Source of the DNA: Plantago elongata
Lineage: Eukaryota; Streptophyta; Magnoliopsida; Lamiales; Plantaginaceae
Assembly: GCA_036897095.1 (NCBI GenBank)
Contig: JAYMSP010001562.1
Location: 1-30,829, forward strand
DNA length: 30,829 bases
Direction of reading: 5' to 3'
Shown here: positions 11,590 through 23,318 of the stretch, in pieces
How positions within the stretch are numbered: position 1 is the stretch's first letter
How the letters are laid out: every line of letters begins with the position of its first letter
Position numbers and translations under genes: made by a program
Notes under the pieces: model-generated
The model's database searches: none
What the model was told of the DNA's origin: nothing
What the model saw: only the letters and a program-made list of their open reading frames with translations

Positions 11590-11819
11590 CTTCCTCCGTC
11601 CTGCCAGAAATTAAATAATTTTTCGTTTTCAGCATTCCACTAAAATGAAATAAAATTTCATTTATGAAAATAACCCTATAATATAAATTTATTTTAATCA
11701 CACATTATTAGTCCCTCATGTAATTTTCTATTTCAAATTCATTTTTAACCACATATTACATAATTTTTCTTAAAAAGCGTACAAAATCAAATTGTTTCTT
11801 TTAAACGGGACGGAAGGAG
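11590..11819. mobile_element. Stowaway-like MITE
   Basis: The ends are CTTCCTCCGTCC on the left and CTCCTTCCGTCC as the reverse complement of the right end. Both belong to the Stowaway (Tc1/mariner) terminal consensus CTCCCTCCGTCCC. TA dinucleotides at 11588-11589 and 11820-11821 give the expected 2-bp target duplication. Non-coding, about 230 bp. Confidence 0.85.
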
Positions 11820-11821
11820 TA

Positions 11822-11940
11822 CGTGCTTAAGATAGAAAAGTACATGTGGATCCAATAATATGTGGTTAAAAATGAGTTGTATGGTGGGGGTTATTTTCAT
11901 AAATGAAAAATTTGTTTCACTTCTAGTGGGACGGAGGAAA
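11822..11940. mobile_element. Inverted partial Stowaway copy abutting the first
   Basis: The right end GGGACGGAGGAAA followed by TA (11941-11942) is a second Stowaway terminus. Its reverse complement aligns with the left half of the 11590 element, sharing CATTTATGAAAATAACCC, TTTAACCACATATTA and CATGTA..TTTTCTAT. It lacks its own second terminus, so it is a truncated copy placed tail to tail with the first. Confidence 0.7.
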
Positions 11941-12169
11941 TACTTTTTATTTTTTTTAAAACCAAAACGGAATATTGCCATTTCACCAAGATAACGAACA
12001 AAAAGTTCTTGTCCCACGGAACATAATCAAGATTAAAATGCTCTACAGAACTAACTAAATCTCCAATGTCATCAAGAACAAGGGCAACAATAGAAAAATA
12101 AAAAACTAAAGACTTAAAAGCAAAAGCTAAAGCAAGGCAATCGATATAGACATGAAAACGCTCCCATCC

Positions 12170-12437
12170 TTACAAAACAGCCCAATGAACCGCTGCACGA
12201 ATATCATATGCTTCAACACTCTGTGGAGATAAAGGTTGATGTACCACCTTCTGACGTCGAGCAAAAAGATCGTCGTGCATCCAAATCTTGTGACCTATCT
12301 CCACTCTCGACCCATCTTCGAAAAGATGGCATCCACGTTGATCCGTGTGAAACCCACCCCAAGCAGAGTAGTAGTGGGCTCCGGAACTGGTCCCTTGCCG
12401 TCCTCCACCTCCATTGTATTTGTCAGAAGATTGTAAA
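12170..12437 (-). other. GC-rich possible gene fragment, unidentified
   Basis: An island of higher GC content in AT-rich surroundings, open in more than one frame. On the minus strand one frame starts near 12407 with ATG and runs to a TAG at 12295-12297 (reading MEVEDGKGPVPEPTTTLL at its start). Another stays open from about 12417 to a TAA at 12170-12172. I recognise no domain. It could be a decayed exon or a gene piece carried by a transposon; no splice partners were found. Confidence 0.25.
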
Positions 12438-12449
12438 CTTATTTTGAAA

Positions 12450-12936
12450 ATAAGCTCTACCTCAGTGTTAAATGTTAATGCTAAGTTGGGAATTTATGAA
12501 GTATGATCTGGCAAGCTTGTTCAATTTATCTAAAAATAAGTTAACTAGATTAATTTTATATATTATGTTTTAAATCAACCAGTTTACCAACTAATTAATT
12601 ATTACCCACCTCTATGAAACAATATTGTTTTAATAACATATTCAAAAAAAAATTTCTTACAAAATAGTACACGTCTTTTCTTATGTTGTATCACTTTACT
12701 TTAGAATTTTTAACGGTACATATAAATGATAAAAATAATATTTTTTATGTACAAAATTAAAAGTTACGAAAGAATAGTGGAGCTTACTTTCTACTATTTT
12801 GTATAGTAATACAAGATACTAAACGAATAATCATACGACAATAGTTGAATGTAGAGACTAATATCTAAATCGATGTCTACCCACTAAATAATAAGCTACT
12901 ACTAATTGTACGTGCTTACTTAAATTGTTAAAAGAA
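12450..12936. other. AT-rich intergenic sequence
   Basis: No coding frame, RNA gene or repeat boundary was recognised in this stretch between the GC-rich island and the next MITE. Confidence 0.5.
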
Positions 12937-12937
12937 C

Positions 12938-13131
12938 TACTTCCTTTGTTCCATGATAAATGATCTTTCATTTTTACTCCAAAGTTTAATTCACAGTGTA
13001 AAATGTTAGAGGACAAATACATATGAATGTAAATAGGTTAAAAATGTTACTAAAAATATAAATGAGACATTTGTAATGATGCAGCTATAAATAGAATACG
13101 AGACATTTATTTCAAGATGGAGGAAATAGTA
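12938..13131. mobile_element. Decayed Stowaway-like MITE
   Basis: Left end TACTTCCTTTGTTCCATGATAAATG. The right end, on the opposite strand, reads TACTATTTCCTCCATCTTG. Both resemble Stowaway termini with TA at the edges, and the inner TTTCATTTT and ACATTTATTT parts are partly complementary. Several substitutions in the terminal repeats suggest an old copy. Confidence 0.55.
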
Positions 13132-13639
13132 ACTTATATAATAAATATAGAACTTCATCCATTTCATCCCAAATTCCCAGTTGAGTTTAGCATTTGAAAA
13201 ATTGGGTGATGAAGTTTAGAACTAACATAATCACTAACGAGAATTTCCAAAACCAAAGATGATACTTGTGTGCCCCAAATGTGCACATAGGGAACTTAAA
13301 AAGAAACATAAGTACACGAACCAACAGTACGAAGCTATTAGTAGCCTAATATTATAAAAGATCCAACCAATTGACATGAACAAGTCAAACAACAGGTTTC
13401 CACGAAGAACAGAACACTGTCAAGTAAGATACTGTACTAAAAGTTGCAGCAAAAGATTCAAATAATTCCACAAAAGAGTAGTTGGTTGGTGACTGGCTGA
13501 CTACAAGGATGATGGTGATCATGAGTTATAATATCTCCTCCTCTTCCTCCTAACATGCATGCAAACTTATTAAGACAACCTAACAAATAAATTTAACATT
13601 ACCCAAACCCCCACCCTAATGATCCCTATTATCTTCCTC

Positions 13640-13662
13640 TATTAACATGATGATGATGATGT
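13640..13662. repeat. (ATG/GAT)n microsatellite downstream of the MYB gene
   Basis: A short trinucleotide run (ATGATGATGATGATG) about 70 bases beyond the MYB stop codon, probably in its 3' untranslated region. Confidence 0.6.
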
Positions 13663-13726
13663 TGATCTTAATCACATCTCCATAGCTGCTTGATTGTCAT
13701 TTTCGGCCATCGGATGCCACCTTCTT

Positions 13727-16700
13727 TTAAAGAGCATGAATGGGATTATGACTAGAGCTCATGTCCGAGCTTCCGGAAGCCTGATTTGCATGAAAAGCGG
13801 ACGGTCTTGTAGAACCTTCCACCAGTTTAAGTGAAAGGGTTGATGATGGGCCCCCATCGCCCATTGATTCCCCAATGCTTAGTTTTGACATGCCCACTAG
13901 CTCATCGACATTAATTGGGGTCTTTGAGTGAACAGCCGTTGGTTTCACCACTTCATGGGTTTCTTCTTTCACAGGCTCCGGGTTGTAGCCCTGCCAGAAT
14001 GGGACAGACATTGGGGGCATTGACATTTGGAAGAATGGGGCAGGTACGTAAGCAGGATATACAACTTGGTAAGGATATTGTGGTCCCTCATTCTGGGGAA
14101 GTTGTTGGGGTTCAGCTTCGTTGGAATTAGCAGATTCCATAGATTCACATTCTTCATCCACAGTAGGAGGTGGGGCTGGAGACCCACTCTTTGATTCTGT
14201 CTGAGGGTTCATTGGGAAAAAATCTCTTGAAACTAGCGGAATGTCGGCTGACTACACAAATACACGAATGGAAACGATTAGGTTACTCTTTACCTTCGGG
14301 AAGCTGACAAAACGAACCGTGAAAGCATAAATCATACTACAATATATTTCATTTTTGGTCCTATAACCATTGGAGACTTCAAAACTTCGCACTTTTATTA
14401 TTTTCACGTTCACTCTGAATATCTGATCAAACTAATCAAATCGTCCAGATTTGAAATTTTTATATATCTCTGCAATCAGGACCAGTTCAATGCTTTGGGA
14501 AAAATCAAAGTGATTCTGAGGATTTAGTTTATGAGAACTTCCACCCAGAAATCAATGACGCTTATGAGCATCACTATAACATATTTTGTTTTAAAATCAG
14601 CCAAAGTTCTACCAACAAATTTAATTAACATGCATGATCTACAAATTCCAATTTCAACAAAATATAAGGCAGTTTATTTTCGTTATGTTGAAAGTGCAAG
14701 ACACTATTTGATGCTAAGCAACAAAATAAGATGGAAAAGATCAAGTTTGAGAATCCCGGGATTGCCAGGACAAGAATGGCTATTCCCAGTTATACAGATA
14801 TAGTATCCTCGAATCAAAACTCTTGAAGAGGGATGGGGGCTAAGGACTTTCGGTCACACAACATGTCAATGTACATATTACATAAAGAACCTTAGTATGT
14901 TCATGTAGCATATTCTAATGGTAATTATACCTGAACACCTGGTTGTTTACTCTTTTTCATAGATAAGATAGGAAAAGCAATTTCAATATTAGATCAACCT
15001 TTTTGCACAGATTAACACTCACAATGAATCACTCATTTAGCTATCCTCAGGAAGTGTATTTCTGCAAAGTTATGAAATGCAATTATGGTGCACATATTAG
15101 AAGAAGGCTTACTTCATCTGCAACAATATCAAAGAGGCTGGAGCGTCTTTTCCTCCTAGACACGTTACTCTGTCTTATGAAGTATTTTTGTGCATGGCTG
15201 GCAACCTGAGTAGGTGTTCTAGAGATTACATAGTTCCGTGCAATGCCACGCCAATCACCTTTACCAAGCTTTTGCAAACCAAGCAGAAACATCCTGTGTT
15301 CCTCTTCGGTCCATGGAGTACCTGGAAAGAAAGTGTAAGACATTTCAGATGCATGACACATGGCAGCCGTGTTTTGTTATCTAGACCACATCAGCTCGAT
15401 ATAAAGAGCCCTTCAATACACCCATCAAATCACTAAAGAATGCATCCGAATTCATTATCACAATCTTTCGGAAAAAAATCGAAGGAAGACATAGCTGATT
15501 GACCCGAATAGTTATGACTAATGACAAAGCTCAAGGCAATGGTTAACAACTCAATCAAACATTCAAAATGCAGGTTTATAGGCAGACAACACTCCCACAA
15601 GTAGGAGCAGTTTCGTTCAGATGAGGTACCAAGTCACTAGAGTAGAAGCAGTCACATGCAAAAAAATTCATGAAGACACCACCCCCTTTATGTGATTCTT
15701 GGCAAGTCAGTATTAACACATTTCTTGAGTTCTGATGTAAAGTTAATTTTCAACTAGCAAGTTATAATGCTCCTAGGGAGTCTGAATATGGATTCTATTG
15801 ACAATAAGAAGCCATTCTTGCAAATGCCCAGATACACACTCGTTTACCAAGTCATTCAATGTGAACCGTGCAAGCATTTACATTCCAAGCAATGCCCTAT
15901 TACAACCAAATCAATCATGAATTACAATAAATAACAAGTGAATAACCAAACCGGACACATCTTGAATCACATTTTACCCCATGTTAGATACAGTTCATAA
16001 CAGAACCTAACAAAATAGACTAGTCAGTTTATCCAAGTACACCCCCCCATTCATTTCAAAAGCACAGCAGACCACCCCCATACACAAACATTAATGCTAC
16101 GAGAGTAGATTCTGGCCTTATGTACGGAAGAAGAAATACCCCTAAAACATCACGTGAAAAATGATAGTCACTACTACATTACATAGTACAAAAAATGATA
16201 GTTTAGGAATTTAAGCATGTGATCCTTAATTACACAGACAGACAACAAACAGATGACGTAAACGTTGAAATCACAGCTCAATTCGTGTCCTAAATCACAT
16301 CACATGATAAATAAAAATCAGAAACCCCCAAATCACTCATTCCCTTATCAACAAATGATCAACTAGCCCCAATTCCTCGGAATTAACGAAACTCCCAATC
16401 TCCCTCAGATCCAAGCTCCCAAAAAAACGAAGAGCATGAAAAAGATTCCCTTCTTAACAAAAGGGGAAAAAACAGGTGAAATTAAGAAGAGAAAGCAATA
16501 AGAATCAAACCTTTCTTCCTTTCTCGGTTAGAAGACGAACCGGCAACGAAATCCTCAGAGCCGTAACCTTCAGCAACAGCGTGATCAGGCGTGTCAGCAG
16601 GTGAATCGTGAGGAATTCCATTGAGAGGGGTGGAGCCGCCGCTACCACCACCAGCACCCATGTAATGGGACAAATTGCCCATACTGGCGCTCTTGCGGAT

Positions 16701-16802
16701 CGAGCCATCGGTGAGGCGAACACCGAAGAGCTTGACGCCGCGATTGGGACAGGTGCGAGAGTTGTGCCCGTTGTGGCTACAATGCGAGCACCTTCGCGTC
16801 AT
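13727..16802 (-). CDS. KUA1: 1R-MYB SHAQKYF transcription factor, KUA1/MYBH-like
   Basis: Three exons on the minus strand: 16802-16511, 15321-15113 and 14251-13727, with lengths 292, 209 and 525, giving 341 aa. Junctions are GT-AG. The last acceptor is fixed because the alternative AG four bases downstream leads straight to a stop. Residues 5-18 form a CX2CX4HX4C zinc knuckle (C5, C8, H13, C18). KLFGVRL (24-30) follows, typical of this clade. The single MYB repeat has W101 and W121, with SHAQKYF at 139-145 in place of the third Trp, then a basic RRKRRSS patch. The C-terminus contains [20 protein letters not shown] and an EAR-like LSLKL. Family members bind I-box or TATCCA-like promoter elements in the nucleus; Arabidopsis KUA1 represses peroxidase genes and promotes leaf cell expansion. 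Assignment to KUA1 rather than a close paralogue is by overall motif order and the C-terminal signature. Confidence 0.9.
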
Positions 16803-16972
16803 GTGTACGGGAGAGGAGTTGTGTCAATTGGTCGGAATTGGAGGAGATCGGATCGGATCTTTGAACATGAAATGGGTGGTGTGGTTAGGGAGAGGAGGAG
16901 AAGGAAGGAAGAATGGTATGGTGGTGTATGTGGATGTAGATATAGATAGATACAGATAAAGTCTTTTGCAGA

Positions 16973-16989
16973 AGAGAGAGAGAGAGAGA
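16973..16989. repeat. (GA/CT)n microsatellite in the MYB 5' region
   Basis: A run of alternating A and G, read as CT on the MYB sense strand about 170 bases upstream of its ATG. CT-rich tracts are frequent in plant leaders; no function can be shown here. Confidence 0.7.
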
Positions 16990-17130
16990 TAGGAAGAGGA
17001 ATTTGGGGATGACGAACAAATGGAAAATATGTGTGTTGGTGTGTGGAACAGTCATAAATACTATGTATGGGTAAGGTTTTTTGTGGGGGTGCCTGTGTCT
17101 CTCAATACTCTCTCCTTCTACGATATTCAT

Positions 17131-18384
17131 AAAATCATCAATACCATCAATAAAAATACTTAACCCCCCCCTTACATTAAAAATATATAAGTATTTAAAA
17201 ATATCATCTAAATACGCATTCGTATTTTATTTGGGGCAATTATATTGCATTTTGTGGTTATGTTTCAATCGTTAAAGGGTTCAGAATCGATTTGAATTGA
17301 GAAATATCCATTTAAATAGTCAATTTTATGTACAAATCCAATTATTTGAATATGTATTTTCAAATTTAATTTGATTCCCTATCCGCCCCGAAAGATTTTG
17401 GTGAGGAAATAAAATGTGATAATTGTACAAAGTAGATATTGTTGTTTATTGAAATAAAAGGTTAGCTTGAGGTTGAAGAATAGGAGAGAGAGGGACAGTG
17501 TGACACGCTTGTCTGGGTGGCTCCATGTTTAGGGGAAATTTGTTAGAATTTACTACAAAATTGCCAATATTTGTGGACAAAATATATTACACAATATGAT
17601 TAATTATATTTTCTAAATATAATTTATAGTGAGCTCAAAATAGTGTTTTAGATATTAAACAGAAGTTTCTATTTCATATAAAATGCATCTATATTTTAAT
17701 GTAGTAAATAATAAATATAAATATTCAAATAACATATCATATTTTCATAAAACGGTCCATATAACAATTTGATGAAACCTTTGAAAAGGTGAGTTTATTA
17801 ACGAATTATTGCGTAGATAGCTAATAATTAAGCGCCCTGAAGTTCACCAAATAATACAAAGCACTTGTATAATATGTAAGTTTCTCCAAGCAACAATGAG
17901 ATTTTATATTTATAAGTCATAAATTTGTGACAAATTTATTATAAAATAAGTTAACTGTTTTGTTGTACAAGTGATTTTATAAGTTAATTAATTTACAAAT
18001 CAATTCTAAAAACAATCATGTAGGTTTTCATTTATATAACTAGACCAGACACTACTTTTAATATGTCTTATTTACCAAAGATTATATGTATTGTGTTCTC
18101 CCATTTAAACAATCTACTAATCTAATGTCTGTTAAAACTTTAATATAATTTATAACCGTTTAGAAATGCAAATTAAATTACATGGTGTGGGTTTACACAA
18201 AATATAAAGTGTAAGTTTGATAATTTAAATACCGAGTAAAATATATATAATAAAAATGTCATGCACCGTAAAACATTACATTCGAAGCCGATGCTTTTGC
18301 AAGCATGTAAGATAATGTAGCTTTCGCCCATGGATGATATAGATGAAGTGTACTACAATGCATATTACAATGCTGAATTGTTGA
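17131..18384. other. AT-rich intergenic sequence upstream of the MYB gene
   Basis: Probably includes the MYB promoter at its left edge. No coding frame or RNA gene was seen. Confidence 0.45.
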
Positions 18385-18475
18385 TACATAACTTGGTCCA
18401 GTAGTTTCAATCAACTTCTTTATATTGGAAGGTTATAGGTTCGATTCAAGGTGCTATCTATTACTTTTTTCACTC
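18385..18475 (+). mobile_element. SINE-like tRNA-derived element
   Basis: A box-A-like TTGGTCCAGTAGT (18393-18405) lies about 45 bases upstream of a box-B-like GGTTCGATTCA (18438-18448), the spacing of an internal RNA polymerase III promoter. A T-run (18465-18470) follows and could end transcription. The sequence does not fold as an intact tRNA with a recognisable anticodon arm, so a plant tRNA-related SINE or its 5' head is favoured. Confidence 0.45.
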
Positions 18476-19424
18476 CAATAATTATGAAACTTAGCTATAA
18501 TTTAATAATTTAAATCACTAAAATAGTAAAAACAAATCAATTTATTTTATTTTCCACATTGTTGTGTTATTTCTAAATCTTGATTTCGGATGAAGAAAAA
18601 ATAACAAATTAACTACAATATCACTTTGAATTAGCCCATTCAAATATAAATTTCTTCATCCACTAATTAGCAACGTCAGTTAGAAGAAGTAGGTAGATTA
18701 ATTATGAATTTGATATAGCCTATAAGTACTGATCACCAATAATTGAAGAACAAAACCTTATCCTCCACACAATATATGCAAAATCTACATGATCTCTATA
18801 ATTGATTACATAGAATCTCTAGACATATTTGAGTATCTCCTACTTTGTCACAAGGACATAAATGCCAACTTATACCTCCCATTCCCTACCAAATTATCAA
18901 TAATCCATATGCATCACCCAATTTCATTCATCAAATTTTTTCCATTTCCCTCCAAACAGATAGTCTAATGATATGTATGAATTATAATTATATATGACGC
19001 ATCGTGATGTAATCTTATATATATAATATCGATTATACAGGAAAATCGAATAATAATAATTCTTGTTTGAATTTTTGTTTATTAAACTTAATGCATAGTT
19101 CCATAAGTCCATAGTGTATATTACATTACATGGCACGCGTTTCATATTTAAATTTAAATAATAATTCAACTATCGATTGATAAATTTACGATTCACAACT
19201 TTCTTTAAAAATCGTAAATCCTTATTTTATATATGCTTGCTTAAAAAAAAAAAAAGAGGCACGCCGTTTGATATATTATTGTTAATCACTAAAGGTGGAC
19301 CGTGCACGTCTCTATATGACAATAGCTGTGAGTCTTAACTATATACACTAAGGGGTATCACTGTGAGTTTATTATCTTCAACCCACTTCATTTTCATTCA
19401 GTTTAGTTCAACTATGCTCAGTCA
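18476..19424. other. AT-rich intergenic sequence
   Basis: No gene was seen. An oligo-A tract lies near 19243-19255. An 81-codon minus-strand frame at 18924-19169 is dominated by Asn and Tyr, as expected by chance in AT-rich DNA. Confidence 0.5.
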
Positions 19425-19616
19425 GATTGTGTTCTTTTCAACTAAAATTTACTGCACTGAACTGAACTGAATTTAATAAACAGAATTAAACTAAAGTAAG
19501 GTATAAATTATAACTAAATCGAGCCGAGCTGAGTTGAATTGAATTGGACTATAGTAAACTGGACTAAACTGAAATATACCGATGTGGTGATTTTCAGTTG
19601 AATAGAATACAACATC
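19425..19616. mobile_element. MITE-like element, copy A
   Basis: Imperfect inverted ends (GATTGTGTTCTTTTCAACT, with GATGTTGTATTCTATTCAACT on the other strand). The interior TAAATTATAACTAA and GTGATTTTCAGTT is shared with the element at 20353-20495. No convincing target duplication remains. It resembles small PIF/Harbinger-type MITEs but is decayed. Confidence 0.55.
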
Positions 19617-20349
19617 AACCTTATAATTCATATTTTACTTTATAATTTTATTTTATTTAATTTTATTTAGTTCAGTTAATTTTAATTGGGAATAACATAT
19701 CCTAATTACATCTTCAGATTACGACAGTCTGCACTGGCTCTCCCATATATATAGTTGAAGTTGGTCTTTTGCAAGATTACAAACATAATAAGTGAAGTCT
19801 AATTAAAAGACGAAGAAAACATTAATAACATTTGGAGACGGCACTAAAATAGTGACACTAGCATTTGTTTATTTTGAGGGTAATGGTCGGTGAGATTTCC
19901 AGAATTTGTAAAAGCTAAATGAAGGTGGGACCTTTGTAAGGTCCAATAGCAGCATATGCTGTGGGATAAACGATTTGCTCGATCATCAAAAATTATTTTC
20001 ATATATAGCAAAATAGAGCTAATCTTAGCTTTTGAGATTCATCATTCATACATCATCAGTATTAAAAAAGCCTTATCTCCACACCTTATCCACACATAAC
20101 TTTCTAATCTCTAATCCTACCAAAGGAAACGATCATATCTTGACTTATCTCCATTTACATGAACCGATATAAATTTACCCAAACTTTCTTGCCTTGTCAA
20201 TTTTCAACCTATCTTTCTCTTCTATGTTCTTTTCCTTTGGGATCATCAACTTCTCTTTTCTTCCATTCTTTCCTCTAGTCGAAATGAATCCCAAAGGGTT
20301 GACTTGGTGCATTTCATATCATGTTAATTCATCACGAGTAAGATGATAA
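19617..20349. other. Intergenic sequence between the two related MITE copies
   Basis: No coding frame or RNA gene was recognised. A weak inverted repeat of about 12 bp around 20233 and 20297 was not accepted as a hairpin gene. Confidence 0.45.
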
Positions 20350-20352
20350 TTA

Positions 20353-20495
20353 GGCTGTGTTCTCTTCAATTAAAATTTACTAAACTAAACTTAATTGAAC
20401 TAGACTGAATTTAAGTAAACCGAAATAAGATATAAATTATAACTAAGATGAACTTAACTGAACTGAAGTGATTTTCAGTTAAAGAGAACACGATC
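20353..20495. mobile_element. MITE-like element, copy B
   Basis: Ends GGCTGTGTTCTCTTCAATT and, on the other strand, GATCGTGTTCTCTTTAACT, sharing GTGTTCTCTT. The interior is clearly related to the element at 19425. It is preceded by TTA and followed by TTT, consistent with a degraded 3-bp duplication of the PIF/Harbinger type. Confidence 0.6.
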
Positions 20496-21270
20496 TTTGT
20501 TGTATCAACATATTAAATCGTACTAATAATTATTATCACGTTAAATACGATTCTACACAACCTGCTCAACATCCTTTAAGTAAATTTAATTATTGATGAA
20601 AATTGGTAAGCCAACTCACATGTAATTTGTAAATTATTATGAAGATTGAGTTGCAACATTATAAAATATCTAACTCTAATCCCTTATTTGAAAGTATCTA
20701 ACTATTTTTTATATTTTTTACTACATGGACATATTCATATCGTATTTTAGCTATTCAATCTTCTTACCAATATACAAATATATATTCATCTTACATGTTT
20801 AAAATGGACAAGGATTTAGCGGGGATTTTAATACTAACATCTTAAAATCGATACAATTAGCATCTAACAATGTACTCAATGTGGCATCTCTTCTAGATCT
20901 AGATTTGGTATGAATTCATGTTTCATTTTCGGGTTTTTGTACACAATAGTTCCAACACTTAATTTCTAATAATTTTGGGGTATGTGTGGACGAAAATAGA
21001 ATGATGGATTGGAGACATTGAAATAGCAATGACGTGGGGAATTAATTAAAATTTATAATGGTGTTAAAAAATTAAAGAACGGCACACCGACAAGGAATCT
21101 TTGGATAAAATGTCACAATGTTTGTATATCGTGTTTTTCGTTCCTCCATCCACCTATCAAAACACATTATCCAAATCAACAATCTTTCATATTCATATCA
21201 CTAATCAATCCGTACTATCACAATTACACGATCTTAATCACTACGATAATTTTATTATAATCAAAATTAA
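20496..21270. other. AT-rich intergenic sequence
   Basis: No gene or clear repeat was recognised. Confidence 0.5.
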
Positions 21271-21273
21271 TTA

Positions 21274-21420
21274 GGGGCTGATTGGGATAACATTTAAATG
21301 CTCCCATTTGACTGGATGAACATTGATTTGGCCTAAAATACACTTCAAATACCCCATTTCAATCCATTCCAAATACAATTTCACTAAAATGCTCATTCAA
21401 ATGCCATGCCAATTAGCCCC
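21274..21420. mobile_element. PIF/Harbinger-type (Tourist-like) MITE
   Basis: Terminal inverted repeats GGGGCTGATTGG and GGGGCTAATTGG (reverse complement of the right end) match at 11 of 12 positions. TTA is present on both sides (21271-21273 and 21421-21423), the target duplication of PIF/Harbinger elements. Only 147 bp, non-coding. Confidence 0.85.
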
Positions 21421-21423
21421 TTA

Positions 21424-23040
21424 TTCCTTCTCTACACATTTATGCATTAATATACTTTCCAGCACTTAAAACTATTTGAATAGGATCTGATATTTAATGA
21501 AGTTTCTTAGTGGAATACTCTCATCTCAACTCACCATGATAATTATATATTTTTATTTAGTCAAAACATTGAATTAAACTTCTAACATATTAATATGGGA
21601 AAAATTAACTTAATAAATAATGATATTGTAATAAATGTATAATGCACTTTTTTTTAAACGGCCAAAGGGATATATAATGCACATTACATATAACTTTTCA
21701 TCGAATATACCAATTAGTAGTCTAGAAATATGATATGAACTACTACTTATACTAAGGAATACATGATGCATTCTTGTTACTTTCAGTAATTTTGAGTTTT
21801 TTAGTTGTAAAAAACTGTAAAAAAAATTAATTGGGGTGTCTAAGAAGGCCGTTGATGGAGCCTTCATTGAGGCACGGCGTGATGTGGCTCCTCCCTCCAA
21901 TGGTGTTATAATGATGCGGCGTGCACTACAATAGAAACACACGACGATGCATCATCGTATCACGACAATGCATAATCACGTGTGATCATTGTGGATAATC
22001 TAATGAGTTGGTTTGGAAGTGAACATGAACATAAAGTGAAACGTTTTAGTCGTTTTGGTTGGCAGATATTTATTAATTTCCGGTGACCAAAGAATGAAAC
22101 CTGGTGTCTTGTAGCACTTTCCATCGTTCCCAGAAATTTGGGCTCAACCGACGACGCGGACTTGCCTATGATTTGGTCGTCTTTTCTTGATTTTATTTGA
22201 TCTGTTCACATTCATGTCACCATCTCACATGTTGATAAACCTGCCTATACACTACCCAATTGGATCCTTCAATTCAATTCAATTAATGCCTTCACGTATG
22301 TCCCGTATAAATGCATATATATTTTATATTTCCCTATGTTCCACACCGATACAGACTAAATATCTTGAAATACAGTCCCTAAATATCAGTGTTCTCAATA
22401 TAAATAAATTTTTATAGTACAAACGAACATAATTTCATTAACAATATAATTATTTTAATTAATATTAATATGGATGACTTATCTAAGATTATTTGTAATT
22501 TTTAAATAATTTATCTAACGTTATACTAAGTGTATTATAAGAAGTAGGAAAAATTATTCAACACCTAAAAAAATAAATTATTACTAGTAGAAAGTAACTT
22601 GATCTTGTTCATGACTAATGGAATTTGAATTTCACCTAAAAAAAGTATTACTAATAGAATAAAATTTATTACTTCATCTCAACTTGTTTACTTTAATTTT
22701 TCATCTCAAAGTAATTAACAATTATAATGTGTTAGGTTGTCGAGGACCGAAGGAGGTCCGGAGAACCAGAAAAAACTTGTCTAAAAGAACAAACTTTAAT
22801 GATTTCAGCACATTACTAAAAATCATTGCATGTGGCTGTAACTTGTAACTGGATGTGACCTTTTATAAGGACCTTTCCTCTAGAACACTCAACAACTCAT
22901 CGTACATATCGTATTTGTATTCTAAATAATCATTATAATGTTAAGACAGAATCTAACCAGGTGCTCAACTGCTCAAGTATGAAATATAACCATCATAATA
23001 TTTTCCATACCGTTTACCTTTCGAATACAGATACAGTCAA
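21424..23040. other. AT-rich intergenic sequence downstream of HOS1
   Basis: No gene was recognised. Short frames such as 21610-21942 (-) and 22187-22417 (+) lack motifs. A small palindromic stretch, GGACCGAAGGAGGTCC, lies near 22744-22759. The HOS1 transcript probably ends somewhere between 22700 and 23318. Confidence 0.45.
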
Positions 23041-23318
23041 CAGTTTCCTAGATATCATTTCAGTTTTCCAACATCCATTGTACAGCTTGTAAACCGGCAA
23101 ACACTGGTTCATTGTACAAGGTTTAAAAGCCAGGACTAGACTGAAGACATTTTCACTGCAACTACTCTACAGTTGGGAAAACGAATGCTTCAATGTAAAG
23201 AACTGCAATCTGCGTCCTGTATTTCTCAGTGATAACTCAAGCAATTAATTCCAACTGATAAGAATGTAGCATAAGGATAAGTACAGCTTTCACGCCATTG
23301 CATTCTTGAAGTGAACCA

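Noticed and set aside
14531..15436. Plus-strand frames across the MYB introns and exon 2
   Set aside because: They are antisense shadows of the MYB gene with no motifs of their own.
20230..20305. Possible microRNA hairpin (CCTTTGGGAT paired with ATCCCAAAGG)
   Set aside because: Only about 12 paired bases and a long unpaired interior; the arm is not a miR393 or other recognised mature sequence.
22744..22759. GGACCGAAGGAGGTCC palindrome as a transcription terminator
   Set aside because: A short stem in a plant nuclear genome has no such role that can be supported here.
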